DNA from: Sphingopyxis fribergensis
GTDB taxonomy: Bacteria; Pseudomonadota; Alphaproteobacteria; Sphingomonadales; Sphingomonadaceae
Direction: 5' to 3'
Length of the DNA: 64,000 bases
Assembly (NCBI RefSeq): GCF_000803645.1
Contig: NZ_CP009122.1
Location: 3,448,501 to 3,512,500 of the forward strand
The translations under genes and the position numbers were made by a program. Shown here piece by piece: positions 1 through 8,459 of this stretch. Position 1 is the first letter of the stretch; each line of letters opens with the position of its first letter. The notes under the pieces were generated by a model. That model worked only from the letters and a program-made list of their open reading frames with translations. It did no database searches and had not been told where the DNA came from.

Positions 1-181
1 CAGTATCTCGAAAGCCGCCGAAAATAATATGTAGCGTCGCAGTGGCTGTCCCATTTCGGGCTTTCGGCGCACAGGTTTCGGGCGGGTAGCATTAAGATTT
101 TCAAAACCTATTCGCCCTAAACCCCCGGATGTTGACCCAGACCAGACCGTCAACAGGGTAAGTGAAATCAGGAGACCAGTC

Positions 182-355
182 ATGAAGTTCATCAAGAAGT
201 TCGTCCGCGATACCAAAGCCGCCACCGCCATCGAATATGGCCTGATCGCGGCCCTGATCGCCGTCGCCGGCATCGCGGCAATGGGCGCCGTCGGCAACAG
301 CGTCGGCAACACCTTTAACAAGGTTTCGACCAAGCTCGACGAAAAGAACGCCTAA
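182..355 (+). CDS. Flp/Fap-type pilin (type IVb)
   Basis: A 57-residue protein. It has a short basic N-terminus (MKFIKKFVRDTKAA) followed by TAIEYGLIAALIAVAG, the typical processing region and hydrophobic helix of Flp pilins; the glutamate of the IEYGL motif is expected at position 5 of the mature pilin after prepilin peptidase cleavage. The start is set by AGGAGA at 170-175, six bases before the ATG. Flp pilins assemble into tight-adherence fibres at the cell surface, but no Tad assembly gene (cpaA-F, tadB/C) lies nearby, so this copy is an orphan here. A strong terminator follows directly, so it is a single-gene transcript. Confidence 0.9.
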   Translation: MKFIKKFVRDTKAATAIEYGLIAALIAVAGIAAMGAVGNSVGNTFNKVSTKLDEKNA

Positions 356-397
356 TCAGGCGATGCTCACGCCGCTTATCGCGGCGGAAATCGGAAA

Positions 398-426
398 GGG
401 CGGTGGAGCGATCCACCGCCCTTTTT
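398..426 (+). terminator. Rho-independent terminator of the pilin gene
   Basis: A perfect 10-bp stem (GGGCGGTGGA paired with TCCACCGCCC) has a GCGA tetraloop and is followed by five T residues. It lies 43 bases after the pilin stop and just before the end of the convergent M48 protease gene. Confidence 0.92.
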
Positions 427-440
427 CGTTGCGGCCGTCG

Positions 441-1940
441 TTACCGGCTTGCGTACACGACGATCTTCACGCGCTGCCCCGGGGTCAGGCGGCTCGATGC
501 GGTCAGGCGGTTGAGCACCTGGAACCGTTCCGCCTGATAATTGCTGTACGCCATGCGCCGCGCCAGCGTGGCGACGGTATCGCCGCGCCCGACGGTCACG
601 ACATCGATCCGCCGCGGCTTGATCGCCGCCGCTTCCGAAGTGCTCAGGCGCCGGACGCTATTGAACATCGAATTGAACACGCCGCTGCCGCCCGCCTGCG
701 TCAAGGTGACGAAGTGGAACGCGCGCTCACGCGAAAATTCATAGGCGAAGATGGTCACATCGACCTGCCCCGACTGGCTATTCACCCGCGCGGTCGAATA
801 GGACGCCGGAATGCCGTTCACCGTCGTGCGCTGGATCGCGCCGGGGCTGATCGCGGCATTGCCAGCGATGGCCTTGAAGGCGGCGGCGATATAGGCATTC
901 ATGTCGCCGCTGTACGGACCGGTCGTGAATTGCGCTTGCCCGCCGTTGCCGCTGACCGACACCGCGTCGGCGCCATTCTGCATTCCGTAACCGTTCGGCA
1001 CCGTGAAGCGCAGCTTGAGGTCGGGGTGCAGGAAATCACGCCCTTCGACCACGCCCTGCGCCGGATCGTCGCCGTAAAGCACATTGTCGACCGAGGCGAG
1101 GAACGCGTCGGCATTGCGCGTCCCGCCGTTGCCGCCCGCGCGGTTCGCCAGCGACTGGGCGTTGCGCACGCGTGAAGCGGGATCGGGGTGAGTGCTCGCC
1201 CATTCGGGGAGCGAACGCGCGTCGCCGCCCGACAGGCGCGCCTCGAGCGTCGTCTGGTTGGCGAGGCTGGTCAGCATCGTCGACAGCGCCAGCGGGTCGT
1301 AACCCGCGCTGCGGAGATATTGGACGCCGAGCTGGTCGGCCTGCAATTCCTGGCTGCGCGAAAAGCCGAGCGTCGCGAGTTGTGCGACCTTCAGCGAATT
1401 ATTCTGGAGCAGTCCGCCGAGCCCGCCGAGCAGTCCGCCATTGTCGCCGATCGCGCCGCCGAGCACCGCGCCGAGCACACCGAGGATCTGGTTGCGCGTC
1501 GCCGCCGACTGGCGCTTCTTGCTGTGCTGCGCCGCGACATGCCCGACCTCGTGCCCCAGCACGCCGGCAAGTTCGGCCTCGTCGTTCATCAGCGCCATCA
1601 GCTGGCGTGTGACATAGACATAGCCGCCGGGGATCGCGAAGGCGTTGTTCACCGGCGAATTGAGCAGGGTGACGGTAAAATCGCTTGCGCTACGCGACAG
1701 TCCCGACTGAACGGCAATATTCTGCCCGACACGGTTCACATAAGCGGCCTGCGGACCATTATAGGCGCCGCCGAATTCGGCCATCAGCTGCGGGTGCGCG
1801 TCGGTACCCTGCTTGCGCTCGGCGGACGAAATGCTCGTCGCGGTCTTGATCGCCTTCAACTGCGCGTCGGCCGCGCCGGTCGCGGCAAGACCGCCCAACG
1901 CCAGCACTGCCGCCAGTTTTTTCCCGGTCTTCCAGCTCAT
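441..1940 (-). CDS. M48-family zinc metalloprotease with LysM-like C-terminus
   Basis: 499 residues beginning with a signal peptide (about residues 1-26, ending AAGAADA-like before QLKAIK). The zinc motif HEVGHVAAQH sits near residue 130, with the downstream ELQAD glutamate that supplies the third zinc ligand in M48 peptidases. The last ~50 residues (RGDTVATLARRM to LTPGQRVKIVVY) resemble a LysM peptidoglycan-binding module. It is therefore probably a periplasmic or peptidoglycan-associated protease of the BepA type, acting in envelope quality control. The ATG follows GGGAGGATTTCG. An EcfG-like promoter (2037-2062) lies about 100 bases upstream, which suggests induction in the general stress response. 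Confidence 0.9.
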   Translation of the reverse strand: MSWKTGKKLAAVLALGGLAATGAADAQLKAIKTATSISSAERKQGTDAHPQLMAEFGGAYNGPQAAYVNRVGQNIAVQSGLSRSASDFTVTLLNSPVNNAFAIPGGYVYVTRQLMALMNDEAELAGVLGHEVGHVAAQHSKKRQSAATRNQILGVLGAVLGGAIGDNGGLLGGLGGLLQNNSLKVAQLATLGFSRSQELQADQLGVQYLRSAGYDPLALSTMLTSLANQTTLEARLSGGDARSLPEWASTHPDPASRVRNAQSLANRAGGNGGTRNADAFLASVDNVLYGDDPAQGVVEGRDFLHPDLKLRFTVPNGYGMQNGADAVSVSGNGGQAQFTTGPYSGDMNAYIAAAFKAIAGNAAISPGAIQRTTVNGIPASYSTARVNSQSGQVDVTIFAYEFSRERAFHFVTLTQAGGSGVFNSMFNSVRRLSTSEAAAIKPRRIDVVTVGRGDTVATLARRMAYSNYQAERFQVLNRLTASSRLTPGQRVKIVVYASR

Positions 1941-2036
1941 CGAAATCCTCCCACTACACGCCGTCGCTCAGCGATATCCCCATCACACGACAAGGCAAGC
2001 CGCGCGATGAACCGCGGCCGCCCGATTTTGAAAGGG

Positions 2037-2062
2037 AACGCGATAACCCGCGATCGGGTTCC
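2037..2062 (-). promoter_or_regulatory. EcfG-type (general stress) promoter for the M48 protease
   Basis: Read on the minus strand there is GGAAC (2062-2058), a 17-base spacer and CGTT (2040-2037). This matches the alphaproteobacterial EcfG consensus GGAAC-N16/17-CGTT exactly. It lies between the accA stop (2075) and the protease start (1940). Two genes of the EcfG system and a second such promoter are in the same window. The spacer contains a 6-bp hairpin (AACCCG/CGGGTT), so the segment could also act as a weak accA terminator. Confidence 0.65.
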
Positions 2063-2074
2063 GCGGGACCGCGC

Positions 2075-3022
2075 CTAAGCGCGGCCCATTGCTAGGAATT
2101 TATCCTCGCGCGCGGCGAGCAATGTCTCGCGCGGCAGCCCGGCAAGCGCATCGAGTTCCTGTGCGATCGCATCGCCGAGCGCCGCAATCGCGACGTCGGG
2201 CGCGCGATGCGCTCCGCCGACGGGTTCGGTGACGATCCGGTCGATAATTTTGAGCCCGAGCAGATCCTGCGCCGACATCTTCATCGCGGCGGCGGCATCA
2301 GCCGCCTTGTCCGACGTGCGCCACAGGATCGAGGCACAGCCTTCGGGCGAAATCACCGAATAGACGGCATGTTCGAACATCAGCACGCGGTTCGCGGCGG
2401 CAAGCGCAATCGCGCCGCCCGAGCCGCCCTCGCCGACCACGGCGGCAACCATCGGCACGCCGAGCGCCAGGCATTGTTCGGTCGAACGCGCGATCGCTTC
2501 GGCCTGGCCGCGTTCTTCGGCCTGGATTCCCGGAAAGGCGCCCGAGGTGTCGACCAACGTCACCACCGGCAGTCCGAACCGGTCGGCCAGCTGCATCAGG
2601 CGGATCGCCTTGCGATAGCCCTCGGGCTTCGCCATCCCGAAATTATGCTTCATGCGCGACGGAATATCGTCGCCCTTTTCGTGGCCGATGACCATCACGC
2701 GACGGCCGCGGAACCGCGCCATCCCGCCCAAAATAGCCTGATCGTCGCCGAAATTGCGGTCGCCCGCCAGCGGCATCCAGTCGTCGAAGAGGCCGGCGAC
2801 ATAATGTTTGAAATGCGGGCGGTCGGGGTGGCGCGCGACTTGCGTCTTTTGCCAAGGCGTCAGTTTCGAATAGATATCGCGCAGCAATTTGGAAGACTTA
2901 TCCTCGAGCTGTGCAATATCATTGTCGATGTTGAGCGAGGGGTCGTCCCCCATTTCGCGCAGTTCGGCAATCTGCCGATCGAGCGCCGCGACCTGTTTTT
3001 CGAAGTCCAGAAAGGCTGTCAT
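2075..3022 (-). CDS. accA: Acetyl-CoA carboxylase carboxyltransferase subunit alpha
   Basis: 315 residues, the usual length for bacterial AccA. With AccD it transfers the carboxyl group from biotin-BCCP to acetyl-CoA to give malonyl-CoA, the first committed step of fatty-acid synthesis. The N-terminal helical part (FLDFEKQVAALDRQIAEL) and the crotonase-fold core with GGEG-like GEGGSGGAIALA and the SVISPEGCASILW segment are typical. It lies nine bases downstream of xerD on the same strand, so the two are probably cotranscribed. accB, accC and accD are not in this window. Confidence 0.97.
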   Translation of the reverse strand: MTAFLDFEKQVAALDRQIAELREMGDDPSLNIDNDIAQLEDKSSKLLRDIYSKLTPWQKTQVARHPDRPHFKHYVAGLFDDWMPLAGDRNFGDDQAILGGMARFRGRRVMVIGHEKGDDIPSRMKHNFGMAKPEGYRKAIRLMQLADRFGLPVVTLVDTSGAFPGIQAEERGQAEAIARSTEQCLALGVPMVAAVVGEGGSGGAIALAAANRVLMFEHAVYSVISPEGCASILWRTSDKAADAAAAMKMSAQDLLGLKIIDRIVTEPVGGAHRAPDVAIAALGDAIAQELDALAGLPRETLLAAREDKFLAMGRA

Positions 3023-3031
3023 GCGCAGTCG

Positions 3032-3955
3032 CTAGGACGATGGCGGCGTAACGTCAACTTTGGGGTGGGCACCATCCATCCGCGCGAGCGGATGCCGCTG
3101 GTTGACCAGCTCGACAAGGCGGCGGCTGTCGACATGCGTGTAAATTTCGGTCGTCGCAATATCCGCGTGCCCCAGCATCAATTGCAGCGCGCGCAGATCG
3201 GCCCCACCCTCGAGCAGATGCGTGGCAAAGGCATGGCGCAGCACATGCGGGCTGACTGCGGTCGGGTCGACCCCTGCACGGCCCGCGAGGTCGCGCAGCA
3301 TCTGGAACAGCCGCACGCGGGAAATATGCGCCTTGCCCGACGGGAACAGCCAGGGTGATACTTCGGTGAGGAAGGGCACCCAGCGATCGAGGACGGTCCG
3401 TGCGCGTTCGGACAGCGGGACCAGCCGCTCCTTGTCGCCCTTGCCGCGGATGATCAGATACTCGCGCTCGCCCGCCATCGCGCGGCGCGGCAGCGACACC
3501 AGCTCGCTGGCGCGCAGGCCCGACCCGTAAAGAAGTTCGAGCAGCAGCAGCATCCGCACCGCCGCGGCCGGCGGCGCTTCTCCCGCCGCTTCCTCTTCGG
3601 CCTGAGCGAATAGCCGCTCGACATGATCATGGGTCAGGATGCGCGGAAGCGGGCGGCGCGTCGTCGGCCGCGCGATATCGAGCGCCGGATTGTCGGCGCG
3701 CTCGCCCTCATCGAGCAGGAAGGCAAAAAACTGGCGCAGCGCCGACAACTTACGCGCCGCGCTACTCGCTACAAGCGATTGATAATCCGCCATCAATTTG
3801 CGCAAGTCGGCCGCATTGGCATCGCCCAGCGGGCCCTTCACCCACTCCGCCGCCTGCTCCAGATCGCGGCGGTAGGCGGCAAGCGTGTTGCGCGAGGCGC
3901 CACGCTCGGCCGCCATCATCTCGAGAAAACGATCGATCAGAGCGCCGTCAGACAC
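3032..3955 (-). CDS. xerD: Tyrosine recombinase XerD
   Basis: 307 residues with an N-terminal SAM-like core-binding domain and a C-terminal catalytic domain. The tyrosine-recombinase residues are visible in order: R in GSGLRASEL, K in GKGDKERLVP, HxxR in HVLRHAFATHLLEGG, H in MLGHADIATT and the nucleophile in EIYTHVD. XerD with XerC resolves chromosome dimers at dif. The start is GTG at 3955, inside the end of the upstream gene (8-base overlap), so translation is probably coupled. Length, and context beside accA, fit housekeeping XerD rather than a phage integrase. Confidence 0.95.
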   Translation of the reverse strand: MSDGALIDRFLEMMAAERGASRNTLAAYRRDLEQAAEWVKGPLGDANAADLRKLMADYQSLVASSAARKLSALRQFFAFLLDEGERADNPALDIARPTTRRPLPRILTHDHVERLFAQAEEEAAGEAPPAAAVRMLLLLELLYGSGLRASELVSLPRRAMAGEREYLIIRGKGDKERLVPLSERARTVLDRWVPFLTEVSPWLFPSGKAHISRVRLFQMLRDLAGRAGVDPTAVSPHVLRHAFATHLLEGGADLRALQLMLGHADIATTEIYTHVDSRRLVELVNQRHPLARMDGAHPKVDVTPPSS

Positions 3956-5750
3956 GCACCAGCGCTTCGGCGGCGATCATCCGCGCTTCGGACGACAGGC
4001 CCACTTCGCGCAGCGCTCGGACGATATAATAGAGATGGTAGGGCGGGACTTTCGACCATTCGCCCTGCATCCCCGCCGCCGCGAGAAGCGCAACCATGCC
4101 GGGCTCACGCCGCTCGGCGGCCGCCATGATCGCGCGCGACCAGCGCGTCTGCTTGCCCAGATCGACTTCGAGATCGCTCGCCGCCGCCGCCGCCGCGCTC
4201 GCATCGAGGCGGCCGAGACCGGCGAGGCCCGCGAGCAGGAATTTCGACCGCAGCGTATCGGCGCTGTCGTCGTCGCCCGAAAAGCGTTCGACGGCACCCG
4301 CGCTCATGCCGGTGAGCGGCCGCGGCGAACCCACCGCGAGCACGGCCCACGCGCGGCTGCCGACCGAAACGGTCGGCACCCACGCAATCGCATTCTCGTC
4401 ATAACCGCCCGCGAGCATCGATCCGAGCAGTTGCCAGGGGTCGTCGCCGACCTCGGTACCGACGGGCAGCGCCGCTGCGGCGCGCGCGGTCGCGACCATC
4501 GCCGCATAGCGCTGGGTCGGACCGGCATCGGTGCCCCAAAGCCGTTCCATCGCGGCATAACGGTCGGCACCGCGCGCCAGACGGAAGGCGGCGCGCAATT
4601 GATCGGTCTGCGCCGTGACCGCTTCGGTGGGCTCTTCTTCGCTCGCCGCGGCGCTGAGCAGCGATACATAGGCCTCGCTCGACAGCACACCGCGCGCAGC
4701 CGCTTCGGGGGCAGCGGCGACGCGGCTCGCCATGTCGGTCATCGGCGCCAGCACCGTCCAGCTTTTGATATTGGGCGCGGCCGACGTGCGCAGCGCCTCG
4801 GGCACCGGGATCGCGGTCGCGGTCGCCATGCCGAAGCGCCAGCTTGTCAGCCGGTCGATATTGTCCCACTCGATCGTCGTCGACCGGCGGCCGGCGCCGG
4901 TCGCGCCGAGGACGCGTTCGGTGAGCAATATGTCGAAATTCGAAATCTTGCCGCTCGACCGCACGCGGCTGATCGCCCAGCCCGCCGGCCCGGCTTCGCC
5001 CGACAGGCCCGCACAGATAGCCGACGCCAGGCGCCACGCCTGTGCGTCGCCATGCGCGAGCCCGGCGGGGACATAAGGGCACATGCCCGCGGGATCGGCA
5101 TTGGCGAGATAGGTTTGCTGTGCGGTGGCGACGAGGCGCGGGCTGGCGCGGTCGTAATCGACCGACTGGACGATCCGGCGCGCGGTGATCGATTCGCCCA
5201 TGCGGAGCAACAGCGAAGCGCGAGCGGCGGCGAGATCGGCGCCGTTGATCGTGTCGGGGGTATCGATCGCCGAGGCGAGCGAGCGCCGCAGCAGGATCTG
5301 TCCCCAACGCGACGCGAACTGTCCGTTCGTCTTGCTCATGATCGCGGCGGCATATTGGCCGCGCACCCCGAACGCATCCGGCGCAAGCCCGCCCGTTTCG
5401 GGCGTCAGCGGCCCGATTCGGGTGAGCAGGCGGCGCGCACCCGGCGGCAGGTCGTATTTCAGCCCGCCCGATTCGACCTCTTCGCCGTCCTCGCCCTCTT
5501 CGGCGGCCGCGCTCGTCGGCGCCGTCCCTACGGTCGGGGTGACTGCAGGCGGAGCGGTGCCGTTGGTCGGCGTCGAACTCGGGGCAGGCGTCGGCGTCGA
5601 TGAAGGCGCCGGCGCCGGACGCGGCGCATCGGCCGGGTTGCCGAAGCCTTCGGGCAACAGCGATTCCTGTGCGAGCGCGGGCAGCACCAGCACGGCGGCC
5701 ATGGCGGTTCCCGACAAGCCCAGCGCGAGCGATAGCGTTTTCATCTTCAT
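3948..5750 (-). CDS. Large secreted protein of unknown function
   Basis: 600 residues that I do not recognise. It starts with a signal peptide (MKMKTLSLALGLSGTAMAAVLVLPALAQ), followed by a Pro/Ala/Ser/Thr-rich linker to about residue 80 with SSTPTPAP-like repeats. The remainder is alanine-rich and probably all-helical (for example YAAMERLWG, AAMVATARAAA). No enzymatic motif is apparent, and a helical-repeat scaffold is possible. It overlaps xerD by eight bases at its 3' end and the small membrane gene by four bases (ATGA) at its 5' end, giving the operon small membrane gene - this gene - xerD - accA. Confidence 0.75.
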   Translation of the reverse strand: MKMKTLSLALGLSGTAMAAVLVLPALAQESLLPEGFGNPADAPRPAPAPSSTPTPAPSSTPTNGTAPPAVTPTVGTAPTSAAAEEGEDGEEVESGGLKYDLPPGARRLLTRIGPLTPETGGLAPDAFGVRGQYAAAIMSKTNGQFASRWGQILLRRSLASAIDTPDTINGADLAAARASLLLRMGESITARRIVQSVDYDRASPRLVATAQQTYLANADPAGMCPYVPAGLAHGDAQAWRLASAICAGLSGEAGPAGWAISRVRSSGKISNFDILLTERVLGATGAGRRSTTIEWDNIDRLTSWRFGMATATAIPVPEALRTSAAPNIKSWTVLAPMTDMASRVAAAPEAAARGVLSSEAYVSLLSAAASEEEPTEAVTAQTDQLRAAFRLARGADRYAAMERLWGTDAGPTQRYAAMVATARAAAALPVGTEVGDDPWQLLGSMLAGGYDENAIAWVPTVSVGSRAWAVLAVGSPRPLTGMSAGAVERFSGDDDSADTLRSKFLLAGLAGLGRLDASAAAAAASDLEVDLGKQTRWSRAIMAAAERREPGMVALLAAAGMQGEWSKVPPYHLYYIVRALREVGLSSEARMIAAEALVRV

Positions 5751-5917
5751 TGCGGCACGCTTTCGGCAATCTTGTCGGTCACGTCCACCTCAATCATTCG
5801 CGGCTCGATCGGCCGGCCGAGAAACAGCAGGAATAGAAAGAACGCCACCAGCACCAGCGCCAGCACGATCAATCGTGCAATCCAGCGGCCTTTTCCCGAT
5901 CTGCCCCGCGTGCGCAA
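5747..5917 (-). CDS. Small single-pass membrane protein
   Basis: From a TTG at 5917 this gives 56 residues: a basic N-terminus (RTRGRSGKGRWIAR), one long hydrophobic segment (LIVLALVLVAFFLFLLFLG) and a short acidic tail ending VDVTDKIAESVPQ. Its stop overlaps the next gene's start (ATGA), which supports translation. The start is uncertain. A longer version from a TTG at 6016 is open but has an odd cysteine-rich N-terminus, so I prefer the shorter one. Function unknown; the tail would be periplasmic by the positive-inside rule. Confidence 0.6.
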   Translation of the reverse strand: MRTRGRSGKGRWIARLIVLALVLVAFFLFLLFLGRPIEPRMIEVDVTDKIAESVPQ

Positions 5918-6064
5918 TATCCCATGCCTGTCGTTCGTCTCATTAAACGCGCAGCAAAAGCATTGTTCCGCGCGGCCCTCGCGGTATAGCCGCGCGGACC
6001 ATGTGACGCACTCCAAATTAATCGATTAAAAGCCGCCAGACCGAAATCGACCAGTTGTTGGATG

Positions 6065-6445
6065 TCAGTCAGCGATCATTTTGCGCCGTTCGAACAACGT
6101 CAGGGCAAGCACCCATACACTGGACGTGATACAGGACAAAGCGACGACATCGAGCAAGCTTGCGCCGCTAAGCGCCCACCAACTGCCGCAGATAACAATC
6201 GGTCCTAAGATACAAAAAGGTATGATGTATCGGTCTAGAGCGTTCCCCCTAAACCAAACGATAGCGAGAACCGCCGCGATCCAAGGGAGCGAGAATATCG
6301 CACCGGCAAACATGCCGAAAAATGCTCCTGCTCCAAAGCCACCCGACGTTCCAACTGTTCCGTAGAAGCCGACGATCAGCAGGCCGAAGAGGTGAGCGAC
6401 ACCTATACGCACTGCCAAAACTTGTCGACGACTGGGGCTTGTCAT
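6065..6445 (-). CDS. Four-TM membrane protein, unknown, in lower-GC DNA
   Basis: From the ATG at 6445 it encodes 126 residues with four predicted membrane helices (around LFGLLIVGFYGTVG, GMFAGAIFSLPWIAAVLAIVW, IIPFCILGPIVICGSW and DVVALSCITSSVWVLAL) and a basic end (FERRKMIAD). An open extension to 6628 is low-complexity and soluble, so I regard it as spurious. Base composition is visibly lower in GC than in the flanking genes, which suggests acquired DNA. No family recognised. Confidence 0.5.
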   Translation of the reverse strand: MTSPSRRQVLAVRIGVAHLFGLLIVGFYGTVGTSGGFGAGAFFGMFAGAIFSLPWIAAVLAIVWFRGNALDRYIIPFCILGPIVICGSWWALSGASLLDVVALSCITSSVWVLALTLFERRKMIAD

Positions 6446-6633
6446 TCCCGAATAATAGCTGTCCCAGTTTTGCGAGGCAATGTCCGTTTCCCACCCCAAG
6501 TTTGCAGTTCGGCCATCTTGGCCACCGTCTGAAACCAGACTTTTGCGAACGCAGCCATGTGGCCCAATAAGACAATCATTTTGATGATCGGCTTGGCATG
6601 CTACGGGCACGCGCAAGCAGAGCCTCAACGGAT

Positions 6634-6649
6634 ATTACGATATCGTAAT
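6634..6649. promoter_or_regulatory. 16-bp perfect palindrome
   Basis: ATTACGATATCGTAAT is a perfect 16-bp palindrome in the space between the lower-GC membrane gene and aroK. It could be an operator for a dimeric regulator. No regulator gene is adjacent, so the assignment is inference only. The remainder of 6446-6756 shows no convincing gene. Confidence 0.4.
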
Positions 6650-6756
6650 CGCTGGCTTTGTGACGTTTGGGTGTGCAATGGGGGCGACCGCATCCGCTGA
6701 TTCCCGCGGTTTTTAGCGCTTCGGCACTTTTGTTTACAACTGTTTGTGATTGCACC

Positions 6757-7347
6757 ATGTCGCGAAACCCGAAAAGCCTGGCCCCGATGACCGCGGGGCC
6801 CATCCCCGCGTCGATCCGCGAGCGGTCGATCGTGCTCGTCGGTTTGATGGGCTCGGGAAAATCGACCGTCGGCCGCCGCCTCGCGCAGCGGCTCGGCATG
6901 CGGTTCGCTGATGCCGACGACGAGATCGAACGCGCCGCCGACACCAGCATTTCCGACATTTTCGAGCGGTTCGGCGAGGCGCATTTCCGCGACGGCGAAC
7001 GCCGCGTTATCGCCCGGCTTCTGGCCGGAAAGCCGATGGTGCTGGCGACCGGCGGCGGCGCTTTCATCAACGACGAAACGCGCGCGCTGATCCTGCGGGG
7101 CAGCCTTTGCATCTGGCTCGACGCCGATATCGCGACGCTCGTCGAACGCGTCGGCCGCCGCAGCCACCGCCCGCTGCTCAAGAACCGCGACCCCGGCGAG
7201 GTGCTCCGCGACCTCGCGGCAGTCCGCAATCCCATCTATGCCGAGGCGCATCTTCGCGTCAGTTCGGCAAGCACGCCGCACGACCACACGGTGCGCGCGA
7301 TCCTGGAGGCCCTGTCAAAGTGGGAAGATCCGCAATGGAAAGCCTGA
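6757..7347 (+). CDS. aroK: Shikimate kinase
   Basis: 196 residues from the ATG at 6757 (MSRNPKSL); the frame stays open upstream but that part has no family character. Walker A is GLMGSGKST, followed by DADDEIERAA (shikimate/magnesium-binding aspartates) and the GGGAF motif. It phosphorylates shikimate with ATP, the fifth step of chorismate synthesis. It overlaps aroB by 13 bases, the usual aroK-aroB arrangement. Confidence 0.96.
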   Translation: MSRNPKSLAPMTAGPIPASIRERSIVLVGLMGSGKSTVGRRLAQRLGMRFADADDEIERAADTSISDIFERFGEAHFRDGERRVIARLLAGKPMVLATGGGAFINDETRALILRGSLCIWLDADIATLVERVGRRSHRPLLKNRDPGEVLRDLAAVRNPIYAEAHLRVSSASTPHDHTVRAILEALSKWEDPQWKA

Positions 7348-8441
7348 CCGTCGAGCTCGGCAGCCGCAGCTATCCGATATTGATCGGCGACGGGCTGATC
7401 CGCGATATCGGCGAACATGTCGCGCCGCTACTGAAGCGTCCGCGCACAATGATCGTCACCGACACGCACGTCGCCGACCATTATCTGATCCCGCTCGGCA
7501 CCGCGCTGGCGATGGCCGACATCTCCTTCTCCTCCTTCGTCCTCGACCCGGGCGAAAGCACGAAAAGCTGGGCGGGGCTCGCGCGCCTGACCGAATGGCT
7601 GATCGGCGAAGGCGTCGAGCGCGGCGATCATGTCATCGCTCTCGGCGGCGGTGTGATCGGCGACCTCGTCGGTTTCGCTTGCTCGATCGTCAAGCGCGGC
7701 TGCAACTTCATTCAGGTGCCGACCACACTGCTCGCGCAGGTCGACAGCAGCGTCGGCGGGAAGACCGCGATCAACGTCCCCGCGGGCAAAAACCTTATCG
7801 GCGCCTTTCACCAGCCCGCGCTCGTCGTGATTGATCCGACGACGCTCGAAACGCTGCCGCGCCGCGAACTGGGGGCCGGCTATGCCGAGGTCGTCAAATA
7901 TGGGCTGATCGACGACGCCACCTTCTTCGGCTGGTGCGAGGCGAATGGCGCCGCACTGCTCGCGGGCGATAGCGAAGCCCGGCACAAGGCGATCGCTCAG
8001 GGCGTCGCGGCCAAGGCGCGCATCGTCGCCGCCGACGAGCGCGAGACGCAGGACATTCGCGCGCTGCTCAACCTCGGCCACAGCTTCGGCCATGCGCTCG
8101 AGGCCGAGACGGGCTATTCGGACCGGCTGCTCCACGGCGAAGCCGTCGCCGCCGGCATGGTCCTCGCGCACCAGTTTTCGGCTGCGAAAGGGCTTTGCAC
8201 GCCGGAGGATGCCGTGCGCGTGCGCGATCACCTCGCGAGCGTCGATCTGCCGCACAGTCTTGCGAGCGCGGGCGTCAACACGGGGGGCGCCGAACTCGCA
8301 GATCATATGGCGCACGACAAAAAGGTGCGCGGCGGCAAGCTGCCGCTGATCCTGACCCGCGGCATCGGGCGAAGCTTCGTCACCGACGAATATGGCCTCG
8401 ATGCGGTGGCGGCGTTCCTCGACGGACAGCGCGCCGCATAG
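7335..8441 (+). CDS. aroB: 3-dehydroquinate synthase
   Basis: 368 residues, normal family length. It converts DAHP to 3-dehydroquinate using NAD and a divalent metal. Visible motifs are the NAD-binding GGGVIGDLVGF, PTTLLAQVDSSVGGKTAIN, and the metal-binding HSFGHALE and HGEAVAAGM segments. The start at 7335 (MESLTVELG) lies inside the end of aroK, so it is translationally coupled to it. Confidence 0.97.
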   Translation: MESLTVELGSRSYPILIGDGLIRDIGEHVAPLLKRPRTMIVTDTHVADHYLIPLGTALAMADISFSSFVLDPGESTKSWAGLARLTEWLIGEGVERGDHVIALGGGVIGDLVGFACSIVKRGCNFIQVPTTLLAQVDSSVGGKTAINVPAGKNLIGAFHQPALVVIDPTTLETLPRRELGAGYAEVVKYGLIDDATFFGWCEANGAALLAGDSEARHKAIAQGVAAKARIVAADERETQDIRALLNLGHSFGHALEAETGYSDRLLHGEAVAAGMVLAHQFSAAKGLCTPEDAVRVRDHLASVDLPHSLASAGVNTGGAELADHMAHDKKVRGGKLPLILTRGIGRSFVTDEYGLDAVAAFLDGQRAA

Positions 8442-8459
8442 CAACGACGCGCTGGCCGC

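Noticed and set aside
3032..3955. xerD as integrase of the RT element
   Set aside because: It lies 29 kb away in a housekeeping operon with accA, and its sequence fits XerD. It could act in trans but nothing links it to the element.
5943..5967. Possible EcfG promoter upstream of the small membrane gene (GGAAC and CGTT on the minus strand)
   Set aside because: The spacer is 15 bases, shorter than the 16-17 needed, so I did not list it as a feature.
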